64,000 nt of DNA. Origin: an uncultured Allofournierella sp. (GTDB lineage Bacteria; Bacillota; Clostridia; Oscillospirales; Ruminococcaceae). The stretch spans positions 42,603 to 106,602 of the forward strand of contig CALWNI010000002.1 of the NCBI GenBank assembly GCA_944382775.1. The letters are read 5' to 3'. The first letter of the stretch is position 1; each line of letters opens with the position of its first letter. Shown in pieces: positions 10,306-17,799 of the stretch. The translations under genes and the position numbers were made by a program. A model generated the notes under the pieces. It ran no database searches. It saw only the letters and a list, made by a program, of their open reading frames with translations, and was not told the origin of the DNA.

Positions 10306-10347
10306 AAAAAAGGCGTATTCTTCCCATGGAAGGAATACGCCTTTTTT
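10306..10347. terminator. Bidirectional terminator, rnpB / bofA
   Basis: A stem of about 19 bp with one bulge and A/T runs on both sides lies between convergent rnpB and bofA. Confidence 0.9.
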
Positions 10348-10355
10348 GATTTCAT

Positions 10356-10616
10356 TTAAACTTGCAGCAGCACATTCAGCAGCAGTACCCCAATTACACC
10401 GGGCGCACCTAAAACAACCGCCACAAAACTGGTAAACCAGTTTAACGGAATGCCTACGCCGGTAAACGGCGCCAGCATGTTTACCGCCCCCAATGCGCTA
10501 ATGCCTGCCAATGCCGACACCAAACTGGTGCGTACCGGGTGGGTAGAACGCCCTGCTGCAATGCCCACAACCAACAAAATTGCGGCTGCTGCAATCCACA
10601 TTGCCATTTGATTCAT
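10356..10616 (-). CDS. bofA: BofA-family protein (pro-sigma-K processing inhibitor type)
   Basis: 86 aa with two to three hydrophobic segments and the family C-terminal block GVGIPLNWFTSFVAVVLGAPGV. In Bacillus, BofA sits in the outer forespore membrane and holds back the SpoIVFB protease until pro-sigma-K should be cleaved. Whether this organism makes spores cannot be told from the window. The start overlaps the stop of the upstream YaaL gene by 4 bases (ATGA), the same gene pair as in Bacillus. Confidence 0.85.
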   Translation of the reverse strand: MNQMAMWIAAAAILLVVGIAAGRSTHPVRTSLVSALAGISALGAVNMLAPFTGVGIPLNWFTSFVAVVLGAPGVIGVLLLNVLLQV

Positions 10617-10894
10617 AAAATTGTTTTTAATCCTTCCTTTCGTGCTTTGCGCTGTAAGTAGCGGTATCGGCTTTGAATGGCTTGATATTCATACACCAGT
10701 TCATCAATCAGTTCCGGTTCGGTTTCCAAATCAAATAACATCTGATTGCGGCGCATTGCATACAGGCATTGACGAATTTGTTCTTCCAAACAGGTACTCG
10801 CTACCATTTGGCGACTTACTTTTGTCTGTCGGTCATCGGTTAAGGTTTGCCCCAAACGTGCCAACACCGACGACTTTTTCAAAACAAGTTCCAT
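10613..10894 (-). CDS. yaaL: YaaL-family protein (DUF2508)
   Basis: 93 aa, soluble and mostly helical, with many charged residues. The C-terminal half (PELIDELVYEYQAIQSRYRY) matches the DUF2508/YaaL pattern. No function is established. The call is strengthened by its 4-base overlap with bofA, which copies the yaaL-bofA order of Bacillus. A GGGGAAG ribosome site precedes the ATG. Confidence 0.8.
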   Translation of the reverse strand: MELVLKKSSVLARLGQTLTDDRQTKVSRQMVASTCLEEQIRQCLYAMRRNQMLFDLETEPELIDELVYEYQAIQSRYRYLQRKARKEGLKTIL

Positions 10895-10980
10895 TGTGCT
10901 TCCCCTTTCTTTTTAACAGTTCATTTATGGATATGCCAAAAGCATGGTCAGTTATACGCCATTTTATTCCAGAAAAAAGA

Positions 10981-11019
10981 AAAACCACAAAATTCGGCTC
11001 ATCCGAATTTTGTGGTTTT
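10981..11019 (-). terminator. Terminator after the Crp/Fnr regulator gene
   Basis: A perfect 17-bp stem (10981-10997 with 11003-11019) has a 5-base loop and a T-rich minus-strand tail. It begins 4 bases after the stop codon. Confidence 0.9.
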
Positions 11020-11022
11020 GTT

Positions 11023-11649
11023 TTACTTTAAAAAGGGGTCGTTTTGTGCACTCCAGCCGCCTTCTTCCAATGCCGCTTGAAACGCCGCCCATTGTTTGAT
11101 GGCGTATCCCTTTTTCTGTTTTTCCAAATCGCCTTTTGCGCACAGTTCATTCATGGTACGCAGCAAGTGGCGATAGCTTACCCCCAGATACTCGGCGGTT
11201 TCGGTTAACCGTGCTGTAAACAAGCCATCTTGCTGGTTTAAGGCAATGTATGCCCGCAGCCGCACATCCAATGGTGCCAAAATATTAAAGGAGTCGTTGA
11301 TGCTGTAGCGTGTAACAATCCGTGCCATTGTTAAGGCAATGCGATTCATAAATACAATGTTGCTGCGCAGTTGTTGGCGGTATTTTTTTAAGGGAATTGC
11401 CAAACAGCGCACCGGCCCCATTGCACACAAGGTACTGCTTGCTGGGCCTTCGGTCATCAATTCCACTTCTCCCACCACAGTGCCGGGACCATTGTAACAA
11501 AACAGCAAGGTTTTATCCGCCGGGGTAATGGCGCACACCTTGACCCTGCCCTCTACCACAAACAGCAGATGCTCCAGCAAACAGCCCTGTTGACACAAAA
11601 ATTCGCCCCGCTGATAATCACGCAACTCCACATCCGGAAATTGCTCCAA
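11023..11649 (-). CDS. Crp/Fnr-family transcriptional regulator
   Basis: 208 aa from the TTG at 11649, probably about 20 residues longer in reality. An N-terminal cyclic-nucleotide-binding-like beta-barrel (GEFLCQQGCLLEHLLFVVEG, then GEVELM) is followed by a long dimer helix and a C-terminal helix-turn-helix (TETAEYLGVSYRHLLRTM). No FNR-type iron-sulphur cysteine pattern is seen and the ligand is unknown. The frame continues upstream as IKKETGPAEYWNQLAEYGLE, which looks like the family N-terminus, and an AAAAGGAGG site lies 8 bases before an in-frame ATA at 11709. It follows an MFS gene in the same direction and probably controls it. Confidence 0.85.
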   Translation of the reverse strand: MEQFPDVELRDYQRGEFLCQQGCLLEHLLFVVEGRVKVCAITPADKTLLFCYNGPGTVVGEVELMTEGPASSTLCAMGPVRCLAIPLKKYRQQLRSNIVFMNRIALTMARIVTRYSINDSFNILAPLDVRLRAYIALNQQDGLFTARLTETAEYLGVSYRHLLRTMNELCAKGDLEKQKKGYAIKQWAAFQAALEEGGWSAQNDPFLK

Positions 11650-11766
11650 TTCCAGCCCGTATTCCGCCAGCTGATTCCAATACTCTGCGGGCCCTGTTTC
11701 CTTTTTTATGTCAACCGCCTCCTTTTGTTTGCTTACTGTGCTGTTATTGTAGCACGGCCAACTTCG

Positions 11767-12912
11767 TTATTTCAAGTTTACCAGCCAAGAACAAGCTGCA
11801 CACAGCATTGCCAGCACGCCTGCCACCAGAAACACCACTGCTGCGCCGCTGCCCAAAAAGCCTGCCGCCCAACCGGTTAAATAGGGCGATGCAAAATATC
11901 CAACATTAACAATGGTCAACACAATTGCTGTGGCGGTGGGCAATTTTTCAGCGGTTGCACAGTGGGCAAATCCTAACATTAGGCAGGGGCTGAACAAGCC
12001 CATAGCGGCACTTGCGCCCAACATGCAAAAGGCTACACCGGGCAAACCAATCCATAAACCGCCAACCAGATATCCCACGCCCATAATGCAAAGAGCCGCT
12101 GCCATGGTAAACCGCCGGGTATAACGCTGAATCCATGCAAAACAGGTGGAAATACCACCGGCTAACACACTGCCAACCGCAGTAATCACACCGGTAACGG
12201 AAGCACCGCCCAACTGGTAGCCCTCAACATACAATGAAAGATGGGTATTTACCACATAATACAATGCGGCAAACGCAAAGCCCACTGCACTTAAACGAAT
12301 CATCTGGGATATGTAATATCCGCCCCCTTGGGAAGAAACACCTTGTTGCTGCGGCTGCTTTGTATTGCGTGGCAAAACCAGCCACCCTGCCACAAAGGGC
12401 ACTAACACCAGTAAGAAACAGGCATAAATATAGTACCATTGCAAATCCGCCAGAATACCGCCCACCAATGTGGCGGCAACGCGGCCCAGCTGCAACATGC
12501 CCGTTACAAAGCCCATAACCTGATTGCGTTCTTCTCCCTCAAAATATCCGCTGACCAAAAGCGGAAATACGGTGGACTGCATTCCATAGGCTGCTCCCAT
12601 TGCCGCACTGGCAGCAATCAAAACCGACAAATTGGTATGGAACCCCCAGCTTACCATACCCATTGCAAAAAACAGCAGCAATGCCGCCAAGGACAACTGC
12701 CTACGGCTAAACCAGCGTTCCAGCAAGGGCTCGGTTACAATGCCCACAATACCGGTTAAGTTGGGCAGTGTGAGCAATAGCAGCACTGTGCTCTCGTTGT
12801 ATTGTGGAAATGCCGCAACCATTCCCGAAACTGCCACCGATGGAATCATATACATTAGATTCACAAAACAGATTGCACCGATGGTCATTTTTACCGCAAC
12901 ATTTTGTTTCAT
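11767..12912 (-). CDS. Major facilitator superfamily transporter
   Basis: About 381 aa with 12 predicted membrane segments in two halves, the normal MFS size. The ATG at 12912 is used because GGGAGG lies just upstream. The loop after segment 2 (EPLLERWFSRRQ) fits the position of the family loop 2-3 motif, weakly. Direction and substrate cannot be read from the sequence. It is the first gene of a likely two-gene unit with the Crp/Fnr regulator, and its promoter region carries a 7+2+7 palindrome (12971-12986). Confidence 0.85.
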   Translation of the reverse strand: MKQNVAVKMTIGAICFVNLMYMIPSVAVSGMVAAFPQYNESTVLLLLTLPNLTGIVGIVTEPLLERWFSRRQLSLAALLLFFAMGMVSWGFHTNLSVLIAASAAMGAAYGMQSTVFPLLVSGYFEGEERNQVMGFVTGMLQLGRVAATLVGGILADLQWYYIYACFLLVLVPFVAGWLVLPRNTKQPQQQGVSSQGGGYYISQMIRLSAVGFAFAALYYVVNTHLSLYVEGYQLGGASVTGVITAVGSVLAGGISTCFAWIQRYTRRFTMAAALCIMGVGYLVGGLWIGLPGVAFCMLGASAAMGLFSPCLMLGFAHCATAEKLPTATAIVLTIVNVGYFASPYLTGWAAGFLGSGAAVVFLVAGVLAMLCAACSWLVNLK

Positions 12913-12942
12913 GGTATCCTCCCTATTTTCATTCTTTGGTCG

Positions 12943-12986
12943 ATTATAGCACATGCACGGCCGCCATTTTTATGACATTTGTCATA
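12943..12986 (-). promoter_or_regulatory. MFS promoter with Crp/Fnr-type operator
   Basis: Minus strand: an extended -10 (TGC then TATAAT, 12943-12948) with no acceptable -35 box. The perfect palindrome TATGACA-TT-TGTCATA (12971-12986) is centred about 42 bases upstream of the predicted start. That is the class II activator position for Crp/Fnr proteins, and the half-site geometry is like the PrfA box (TTAACA-NN-TGTTAA). Confidence 0.7.
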
Positions 12987-12997
12987 GTACCATTCAC

Positions 12998-13037
12998 AAA
13001 AAGCCCGGCATTCCACACAGGGCTTTGCCGGGCTTTT
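12998..13037 (-). terminator. Terminator after rnr
   Basis: A 12-bp GC-rich stem (about 12999-13010 with 13026-13037) is followed on the minus strand by TTTTT. It lies 2 bases after the rnr stop. Confidence 0.8.
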
Positions 13038-13039
13038 CT

Positions 13040-15124
13040 TTATTCTACAAATACAAAATCAATGCGGCCCAATGCCACATCGGTGCGAATTACTTTTACA
13101 CGAACCGTATCGCCCAAGCTCCATTGTTTGCCTGATACTCGATCCCGTAAGCGCATGCTTTCAATCAGTTCCGGTTCACTTTTACAGAAGGTTTCCACAC
13201 GCACCAAACCTTCCACGGTGTTCTCTAATTCCACATAGATGCCCTGCGGTGCCACACCGGACACAATGGCATCGTACTCTTCGCCCAGATGCTGCTGCAT
13301 GTATTCCGCTTTATAGCAACTTTCCGCACTGCGTTCCAGCTGCATTGCTGCAAGTTCCCTTGTGCTGGACTGAGCACTGGCATCTTGTGCAAACAATTCA
13401 TAGCGTTTGTGCAGCTCTTCCATCCCTTCGCCTGCAACCCAATCGCTTAAAATACGATGAATCGCTAGGTCAGGGTAACGCCGAATGGGGCTGGTAAAGT
13501 GGGTGTAATCCTCCAATGCCAAACCATAATGGCCCTTGGGCACCGGCTCATACTTCGCCTTTGCCATACTGCGCAATACACCGGTATGCACTACAGGTTC
13601 CAGCGGGGTATCTTTTGTTTGGTCCAATAGTGCCGCCAGCTCTTTTTGGCTGGGAATTTCCCCATGGAAGGAATCCGGCAAACCGCAGATGCGCAGCATT
13701 GCCTGCAACCGCTCCACACGTTCTGCCTCGGGCTGTTCGTGCACACGATACACAAAAGGCAGGTTATTCTCTCTTGCCAGCTTTGCCGCACACTGGTTTG
13801 CCAGCAGCATAAACTCTTCAATCATGCTTTCGGTCAAGCCACGTTCCCGCTTATGAATGTCCACACAGCGGCCTTCCTCGTCCAAAATTAACTTTGCCTC
13901 GGTGCTTTCCAGTGCAATGCCGCCCCTTGCTTTGCGCAGCTTAGCCCGCTTTTCATACAGCTTTTTCATTTCCGGCAATTGGGGCCATACCTGTTGGTAT
14001 TTGTGCATCAGCTTTGCGTCAGTGTTATCTGCAAGCAAGGCATTCAATTCACTGTAAACACCCTTTACACGGCTGCGAATCACGGTTTTTTCAAACCGAT
14101 AGCTTTGAATCTGACCAGTTTGGTCAAGCTGAATGATGCAGGAAAACGCCAGTCGGTCCTCGGCTTCGTTCAAGCTGCACAATCCATTGGAAAGCTGACG
14201 GGGCAGCATGGGAATCACACTGTCGGCATAATAAATGGAGGTTCCGCGGCGCATCGCTTCCCGATTCAGCTCGCTGCCCGGTTTTACATAATGACTCACA
14301 TCGGCAATATGCACACCAAGCTCATAGCCCCGCTCGTTCACAAACAGAGAAATGGCATCGTCAATGTCCTTTGTTTGGGCAGAGTCGATGGTGAAAATCG
14401 GCCAATCGCGGTAATCGTTTCGTTTTGCAATTTCACTGGGCTGAATTTCCTGCAAATGGCTGGCCTCTTCTTTGACCTTTTCAGGAAAATGACGGCTGAT
14501 TCCCGATGCAAACAACAGCGATTGCGCACAATGTTTCGCCTCTTTTGCACTGCCAAACCGCAAGGCTACCCCCATTTTATGGCTGTTGTAGTCCTCGCCT
14601 CGTGTCAGTACTTCTACTGCAACTTTGTCGCCGTCCTTTGCGCCGCCGTCTGCGCTTTTCTTAATCAGCAGCTGCACATAGGGACATTCATCCGGCACAA
14701 AGTACAAGCGGCCTTTTTCCTGCTCCACTGTACCAACAAAGGTTTCCCGTGGCTTGGTTACCGCCAAAATTTCGCCTTCCAGCGAACCTGCCACTTTGGG
14801 CTTTGAAAACAGCTTTACCAAAACGCCATCGCCGGGCAATGCACCGTTTAAGCCTCTTGCAGGAATGAATACATCCGGCCCTTCTTTTTGTGCCACAAAG
14901 CCAAAACTGGACCCCAGCTTTACCAAAGTGCCCTCAAGCGCACCGTCTGCCTGGTGGGTTTTCGCCATAAAATAGGTGCCGTTTTTTTGGCGTATCTTGC
15001 CCTTTTTCACCAGTTCTTCTACTGTTTGCTGCACCTTTTTGTTGTTGCCCAGTTTCTCTTTTAACTCTTTTAAGCGGCGGGGCTTTTTTTCAATTTCCCG
15101 CAGAACTTTTGAACGAATAGACAT
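13040..15124 (-). CDS. rnr: Ribonuclease R
   Basis: About 694 aa. It is a processive 3'-5' exoribonuclease that degrades structured RNA and acts with SmpB/tmRNA in quality control. The order is: N-terminal winged-helix, cold-shock OB domains, the RNB catalytic domain with the aspartate cluster SAQTKDIDDAIS and the block HFTSPIRRYPDL, and a C-terminal S1 domain (YDAIVSGVAPQGIYVELENT). The ATG at 15124 is set by an AGGAGG site; the longer frame lacks one. The C-terminus ends soon after S1, without a long basic tail. The gene follows secG, a common Firmicute order; smpB is not present downstream. Confidence 0.95.
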   Translation of the reverse strand: MSIRSKVLREIEKKPRRLKELKEKLGNNKKVQQTVEELVKKGKIRQKNGTYFMAKTHQADGALEGTLVKLGSSFGFVAQKEGPDVFIPARGLNGALPGDGVLVKLFSKPKVAGSLEGEILAVTKPRETFVGTVEQEKGRLYFVPDECPYVQLLIKKSADGGAKDGDKVAVEVLTRGEDYNSHKMGVALRFGSAKEAKHCAQSLLFASGISRHFPEKVKEEASHLQEIQPSEIAKRNDYRDWPIFTIDSAQTKDIDDAISLFVNERGYELGVHIADVSHYVKPGSELNREAMRRGTSIYYADSVIPMLPRQLSNGLCSLNEAEDRLAFSCIIQLDQTGQIQSYRFEKTVIRSRVKGVYSELNALLADNTDAKLMHKYQQVWPQLPEMKKLYEKRAKLRKARGGIALESTEAKLILDEEGRCVDIHKRERGLTESMIEEFMLLANQCAAKLARENNLPFVYRVHEQPEAERVERLQAMLRICGLPDSFHGEIPSQKELAALLDQTKDTPLEPVVHTGVLRSMAKAKYEPVPKGHYGLALEDYTHFTSPIRRYPDLAIHRILSDWVAGEGMEELHKRYELFAQDASAQSSTRELAAMQLERSAESCYKAEYMQQHLGEEYDAIVSGVAPQGIYVELENTVEGLVRVETFCKSEPELIESMRLRDRVSGKQWSLGDTVRVKVIRTDVALGRIDFVFVE

Positions 15125-15154
15125 TGAAACGTAACCTCCTGTTACAGACACACA

Positions 15155-15181
15155 AAAAGGGCCCGCCATGCGGACCCTTTT
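15155..15181 (-). terminator. Hairpin between secG and rnr
   Basis: A stem of about 12 bp with one mismatch has T-rich minus-strand flanks. It probably gives partial termination after secG. Confidence 0.65.
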
Positions 15182-15189
15182 GCTGGTTG

Positions 15190-15441
15190 TTAGTTCATGC
15201 CGACAACGCTCAGAATGCTAACTGCAACAACTACTACAAAAAATACAATTGCAGCAATCTTGGTTGCCTTTGCCAATTTGGCATCCTTTGCGCGTGTACG
15301 GCCTGCTTCCATCATGCCACCTTCGCCCATAATCGCGCCGGACAAACCACGGCCCTTAGACTCTTGAGCCAAGGTCAGGAACACGATAGCGATAGCCGCA
15401 AGGATCAGCAAAACACCGCTGATGATCTCGATGATACTCAT
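15190..15441 (-). CDS. secG: Preprotein translocase subunit SecG
   Basis: 83 aa with two membrane helices (about 6-25 and 60-80) and the conserved cytosolic loop between them (QESKGRGLSGAIMG). It is the small accessory subunit of the SecYEG channel. The ATG at 15441 is chosen for the typical N-terminus MSIIEIISGVLLILAA and an upstream GGAGGA site. It lies upstream of rnr and has its own promoter. Confidence 0.92.
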   Translation of the reverse strand: MSIIEIISGVLLILAAIAIVFLTLAQESKGRGLSGAIMGEGGMMEAGRTRAKDAKLAKATKIAAIVFFVVVVAVSILSVVGMN

Positions 15442-15488
15442 AGTGTAAACGCTCCTCCGCTTTTTATACACGTTAATATGCAAATACG

Positions 15489-15517
15489 ATAATACCACAG
15501 CCCCTGCCAAAATGCAA
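15489..15517 (-). promoter_or_regulatory. secG promoter
   Basis: Minus strand: TTGCAT (15512-15517), 17-base spacer, TATTAT (15489-15494), about 45 bases before the secG start. Confidence 0.65.
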
Positions 15518-15561
15518 GGATTTCTCATACATTCGTTGCAAACAATCGCTTTGCAATGCGG

Positions 15562-17781
15562 TTATTCTTCCCGTACCAATGCCCCTGCCGCAGGTAAGCT
15601 GCGCACACGGTATCGGTGCGGATTTTCCAGATTTAGAGTTTCCGCCAAGCAAACCCACTCGATGCTTTGATTCTTTTTCAGCGTAATTACCGAAACGCCG
15701 GCAGAATCTCGGGTTTGTTTTTCGGCAATCTGGGTGGAATGTACCAGCATCATTCTGCCGCCTGTGGTGCGCACTGCCACCTCGGCCTCTTCCGGCAGCT
15801 GCAACATGCATGCCAGTGCCTCTTTGTCGCTGTAAGCCTTTAACAGCTTTTTGCGGTTTTGCTTGGTTGCATAGCTTTCCAACGCAATTTTGGAACATTT
15901 GCCGTTTTGATAGCAGAACAACATATGACCCTTGTAGTCAGAAGTTACCGCCATGTAAATGGGCAGTTCGCCATCGTCCATGCCCAAGGTTGCCGCCACA
16001 AATTCACCCATTACGCTGGCTTTGGTGTCAGCAAAATCACCCACACGGCATTTGTAAACCTGCCGTTTGTCAGTGAAAAACAGCAGCCAGGCATCGTTTT
16101 TGGTTTCGATTTGCTGCACCACCGCATCGCCCTCTTTCAGCTTTTGCTCACCGCTCATACGCAGCGACTGCGGGGTAATTTTTTTGAAATAGCCCTCACG
16201 GGTAAAGAACACGGTAACCGGATAGTCGGGCATGGCTTCTTCCTCTGCCACGGCATCCGCTGCCGGAACATCGTACAGAATCTGGCAACGTCTGGGCTGA
16301 CCGTATTTTTTAGACACCGCATTCAATTCCTCAATGATAATGCGGCGAATCTTTGCCTCGGATTTCAAAATCTCTTCCAGTCGATTGATTTCGTTTTGCA
16401 GGTCTTCAATTTCTCTTGTGCGTTTCAAGATGTATTCCCGATTCAGATGACGCAGTTTAATTTCTGCCACATAGTCGGCCTGCACCTCATCAATGCCAAA
16501 ACCAATCATTAGGTTAGGTACAACTTCGGCATCTTCTTCGGTTTCCCGCACAATGCGAATGGCCTTGTCAATGTCCAGCAGAATGGCCTCCAAACCTTTC
16601 AGCAGATGCAGCCGTTTTTGTTTGCCCTGCAAATCGTAATAGGTACGACGGCGGACACACTCAATGCGGAATGCAACCCACTCATTTAAAATCTGCCGAA
16701 CGCCCAACACACGAGGCTGACCGCCCACCAGAACGTTAAAGTTACAGGCAAAGCTATCTTCCAACGGTGTGGCACGGAACAATTTCTGCATCAGTTTGTC
16801 TGGGTCTTGTCCACGCTTCAGGTCAATGGTCAGCTTTAAACCGTTTAAGTCGGTTTCGTCGCGCATGTCACTGATTTCTTTCACCTTGCCCGTTTTTACC
16901 AGCTCGGCAATTTTATCCATAATGGCTTCTACGGTAGTGGTGGGCGGAATCCGCACAATTTCCAGCATGTTGCCTTCTTTTTCGTACTGATACTGTGCTC
17001 GTACCCGCACGCTGCCGCGGCCGGTTTCGTAAATTTTACGCAGTTCGGCTTCGTTATACAAAATCTCGCCGCCGCCCACAAAGTCCGGAGCAGGCAAGGT
17101 GGAAAGCAAATCATGCTCGGGGCTTTTCATCAGTGCCACAGTGGTGGCGCACAGTTCCGCCAGGTTAAAGGAACAGATGTTCGATGCCATACCAACCGCA
17201 ATGCCCAGCGTATTGTTTGCCAAAATGGTGGGAAAGGTTACCGGCAGCAGGGTGGGTTCGGTGGTGGTGCCGTCATAGTTGGGCACAAAGTCTACGGTAT
17301 CCTTATCAATATCCCGGAACAGCTCTTCACACACTGCTTCCAGCTTTGCTTCGGTATAACGGCTTGCTGCATATGCCATATCACGGCTGTATGCCTTACC
17401 AAAGTTACCCTTAGAGTCTACAAAAGGCACCAGCAAACTTTCGTTGCCGCGGCCCATACGCACCATCGTTTCATAAATAGCCGCATCGCCATGGGGGTTC
17501 AGGTGCATGGTGCTGCCCACAATGTTGGCACTTTTGGTACGAACGCCTTTCAGCAATCCCATATCGTACATGGTGTACAGCAGCTTGCGGTGTGCAGGCT
17601 TAAAGCCATCGATTTCCGGCAATGCACGGGATACGATAACGCTCATGGCATAGGGCATATAGTTTTTTTCCAGTGTTTGGGTAATGGGGCTTTGAATTAC
17701 CACGCCCGCATCCAAAATTTCCACGTTATCGCCCAGTTGGGGCCGGGCAGGCGTGGATTTTTTGTTTTGTTTTTTTGCCAT
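15562..17781 (-). CDS. Type IIA DNA topoisomerase subunit A (ParC/GyrA-like, divergent)
   Basis: 739 aa. The breakage-reunion domain has the catalytic tyrosine in AASRYTEAKL. The region before it reads LNPHGDAAIYETMVRM, so the two positions that set quinolone binding are Ala (E. coli GyrA Ser83) and Glu (Asp87), and the usual GKYHPHG segment is changed. A coiled-coil gate (about 430-490) and a C-terminal beta-propeller follow. I see no GyrA box (QRRGGKG), which favours topoisomerase IV-like decatenation over gyrase supercoiling. It lies 18 bases after its partner subunit B. The pair looks like a second, clostridial type IIA enzyme alongside standard gyrase. Confidence 0.85.
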   Translation of the reverse strand: MAKKQNKKSTPARPQLGDNVEILDAGVVIQSPITQTLEKNYMPYAMSVIVSRALPEIDGFKPAHRKLLYTMYDMGLLKGVRTKSANIVGSTMHLNPHGDAAIYETMVRMGRGNESLLVPFVDSKGNFGKAYSRDMAYAASRYTEAKLEAVCEELFRDIDKDTVDFVPNYDGTTTEPTLLPVTFPTILANNTLGIAVGMASNICSFNLAELCATTVALMKSPEHDLLSTLPAPDFVGGGEILYNEAELRKIYETGRGSVRVRAQYQYEKEGNMLEIVRIPPTTTVEAIMDKIAELVKTGKVKEISDMRDETDLNGLKLTIDLKRGQDPDKLMQKLFRATPLEDSFACNFNVLVGGQPRVLGVRQILNEWVAFRIECVRRRTYYDLQGKQKRLHLLKGLEAILLDIDKAIRIVRETEEDAEVVPNLMIGFGIDEVQADYVAEIKLRHLNREYILKRTREIEDLQNEINRLEEILKSEAKIRRIIIEELNAVSKKYGQPRRCQILYDVPAADAVAEEEAMPDYPVTVFFTREGYFKKITPQSLRMSGEQKLKEGDAVVQQIETKNDAWLLFFTDKRQVYKCRVGDFADTKASVMGEFVAATLGMDDGELPIYMAVTSDYKGHMLFCYQNGKCSKIALESYATKQNRKKLLKAYSDKEALACMLQLPEEAEVAVRTTGGRMMLVHSTQIAEKQTRDSAGVSVITLKKNQSIEWVCLAETLNLENPHRYRVRSLPAAGALVREE

Positions 17782-17799
17782 AGTACGCTCTTGCCCTCC

